Below, piece by piece: positions 63,598 to 64,000 of a DNA stretch of 64,000 bases; the first letter of the stretch is position 1, and every line of letters begins with the position of its first letter. The position numbers and the translations under genes are program-made. The stretch spans positions 1,525,001 to 1,589,000 of the forward strand of contig JACYXH010000242.1 of assembly GCA_026745465.1 (NCBI GenBank). Reading direction: 5' to 3'. The notes beneath the pieces are model-generated. The model made no database searches, was not told the origin of the DNA, and worked only from the letters and a program-made list of their open reading frames with translations. Source of the DNA: Lota lota (Eukaryota; Chordata; Actinopteri; Gadiformes; Lotidae).

Positions 63598-64000
63598 CGT
63601 TCTATGGGGTATCTTCGTCTCCTCCGGTGCTATTCCACTAAAGAAAAGTCGATTCTGAGGGAGCATAGCACGGCTGCCCGCTTGTCTTTGCGTGTGTCAT
63701 GGCGGGTCGTCTCCCCGGCATATTTGTGTAATTGTTTTGACTTTGTCTGTAACCGACGGCGACAGCGGCAGAACACAGATTAGTCCAACAGTTACAACCC
63801 CTATCCCCCCCTTCAAAAATCAGAACCATAGCCGCTCACCGGAACAGACTTCAAGGGAACGACAAGTTGACACATAAAAATATCTATTGACTTTGAGAGT
63901 CCTTTTCGGCAGCAGTTGAAGGGAGGTGATAGCGTGTGTTAATGTGTGAATGCGTGTCTGTGTACTTGCATGTGCGTGTGTGTGTCCTGGTGTCTTAGGT

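Overview
The window is vertebrate nuclear DNA from a ray-finned fish. Split genes have GT-AG introns, there are dispersed teleost-type tRNA-like repeats, and the load of (AC)n, (AG)n, (GACA)n and C/G homopolymer runs is extreme. That density resembles cod-like (gadiform) genomes, but this assignment is inference only. There is no operon, prophage, CRISPR array or other prokaryotic feature, and I found no previously undescribed system; the interesting signals concern gene structure, splicing and repeats.

Two genes are recognised, both on the minus strand and head to tail. (1) ncoa2 (nuclear receptor coactivator 2, TIF2/GRIP1) runs from its start codon at 59054 to a stop at 21144, with a likely ~4 kb 3' UTR ending near 17095. 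Twenty coding exons were placed by conserved protein sequence, GT-AG borders and unbroken phase. They give 1595 residues: bHLH, PAS-A, PAS-B, three LXXLL receptor boxes, the CBP/p300-binding AD1 and a Gln/Met/Pro-rich C-terminus. (2) prdm14 (PR-domain zinc finger 14) follows at 15396-11801: seven coding exons, 600 residues, one PR domain and six zinc fingers, plus a probable non-coding first exon and promoter near 16453-16690. The same two genes lie in the same order and orientation on human chromosome 8q13, so this is conserved microsynteny.

Layout: 1-11.0 kb is intergenic DNA 3' of prdm14, with microsatellites and a few dispersed repeats and no recognisable gene. 11.0-16.7 kb is prdm14. At 16.7-17.1 kb a gap of under 0.5 kb, carrying a 31-base C run, separates the prdm14 promoter from the ncoa2 3' end. 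17.1-59.1 kb is ncoa2, with introns full of long (GT)n on the transcribed-sense strand, minisatellites, SINE-like copies and one probable MITE. 59.1-64 kb is the ncoa2 5' region (intron 1 or upstream) with one candidate non-coding exon; the true ncoa2 promoter is not identified and may lie beyond the window.

Functionally, NCOA2 is a histone-acetyltransferase-recruiting coactivator for nuclear receptors, and PRDM14 is a germ-cell and pluripotency transcription regulator. They are neighbours by ancestry and are not known to act in one pathway. All exon borders are predictions from sequence without transcript data.
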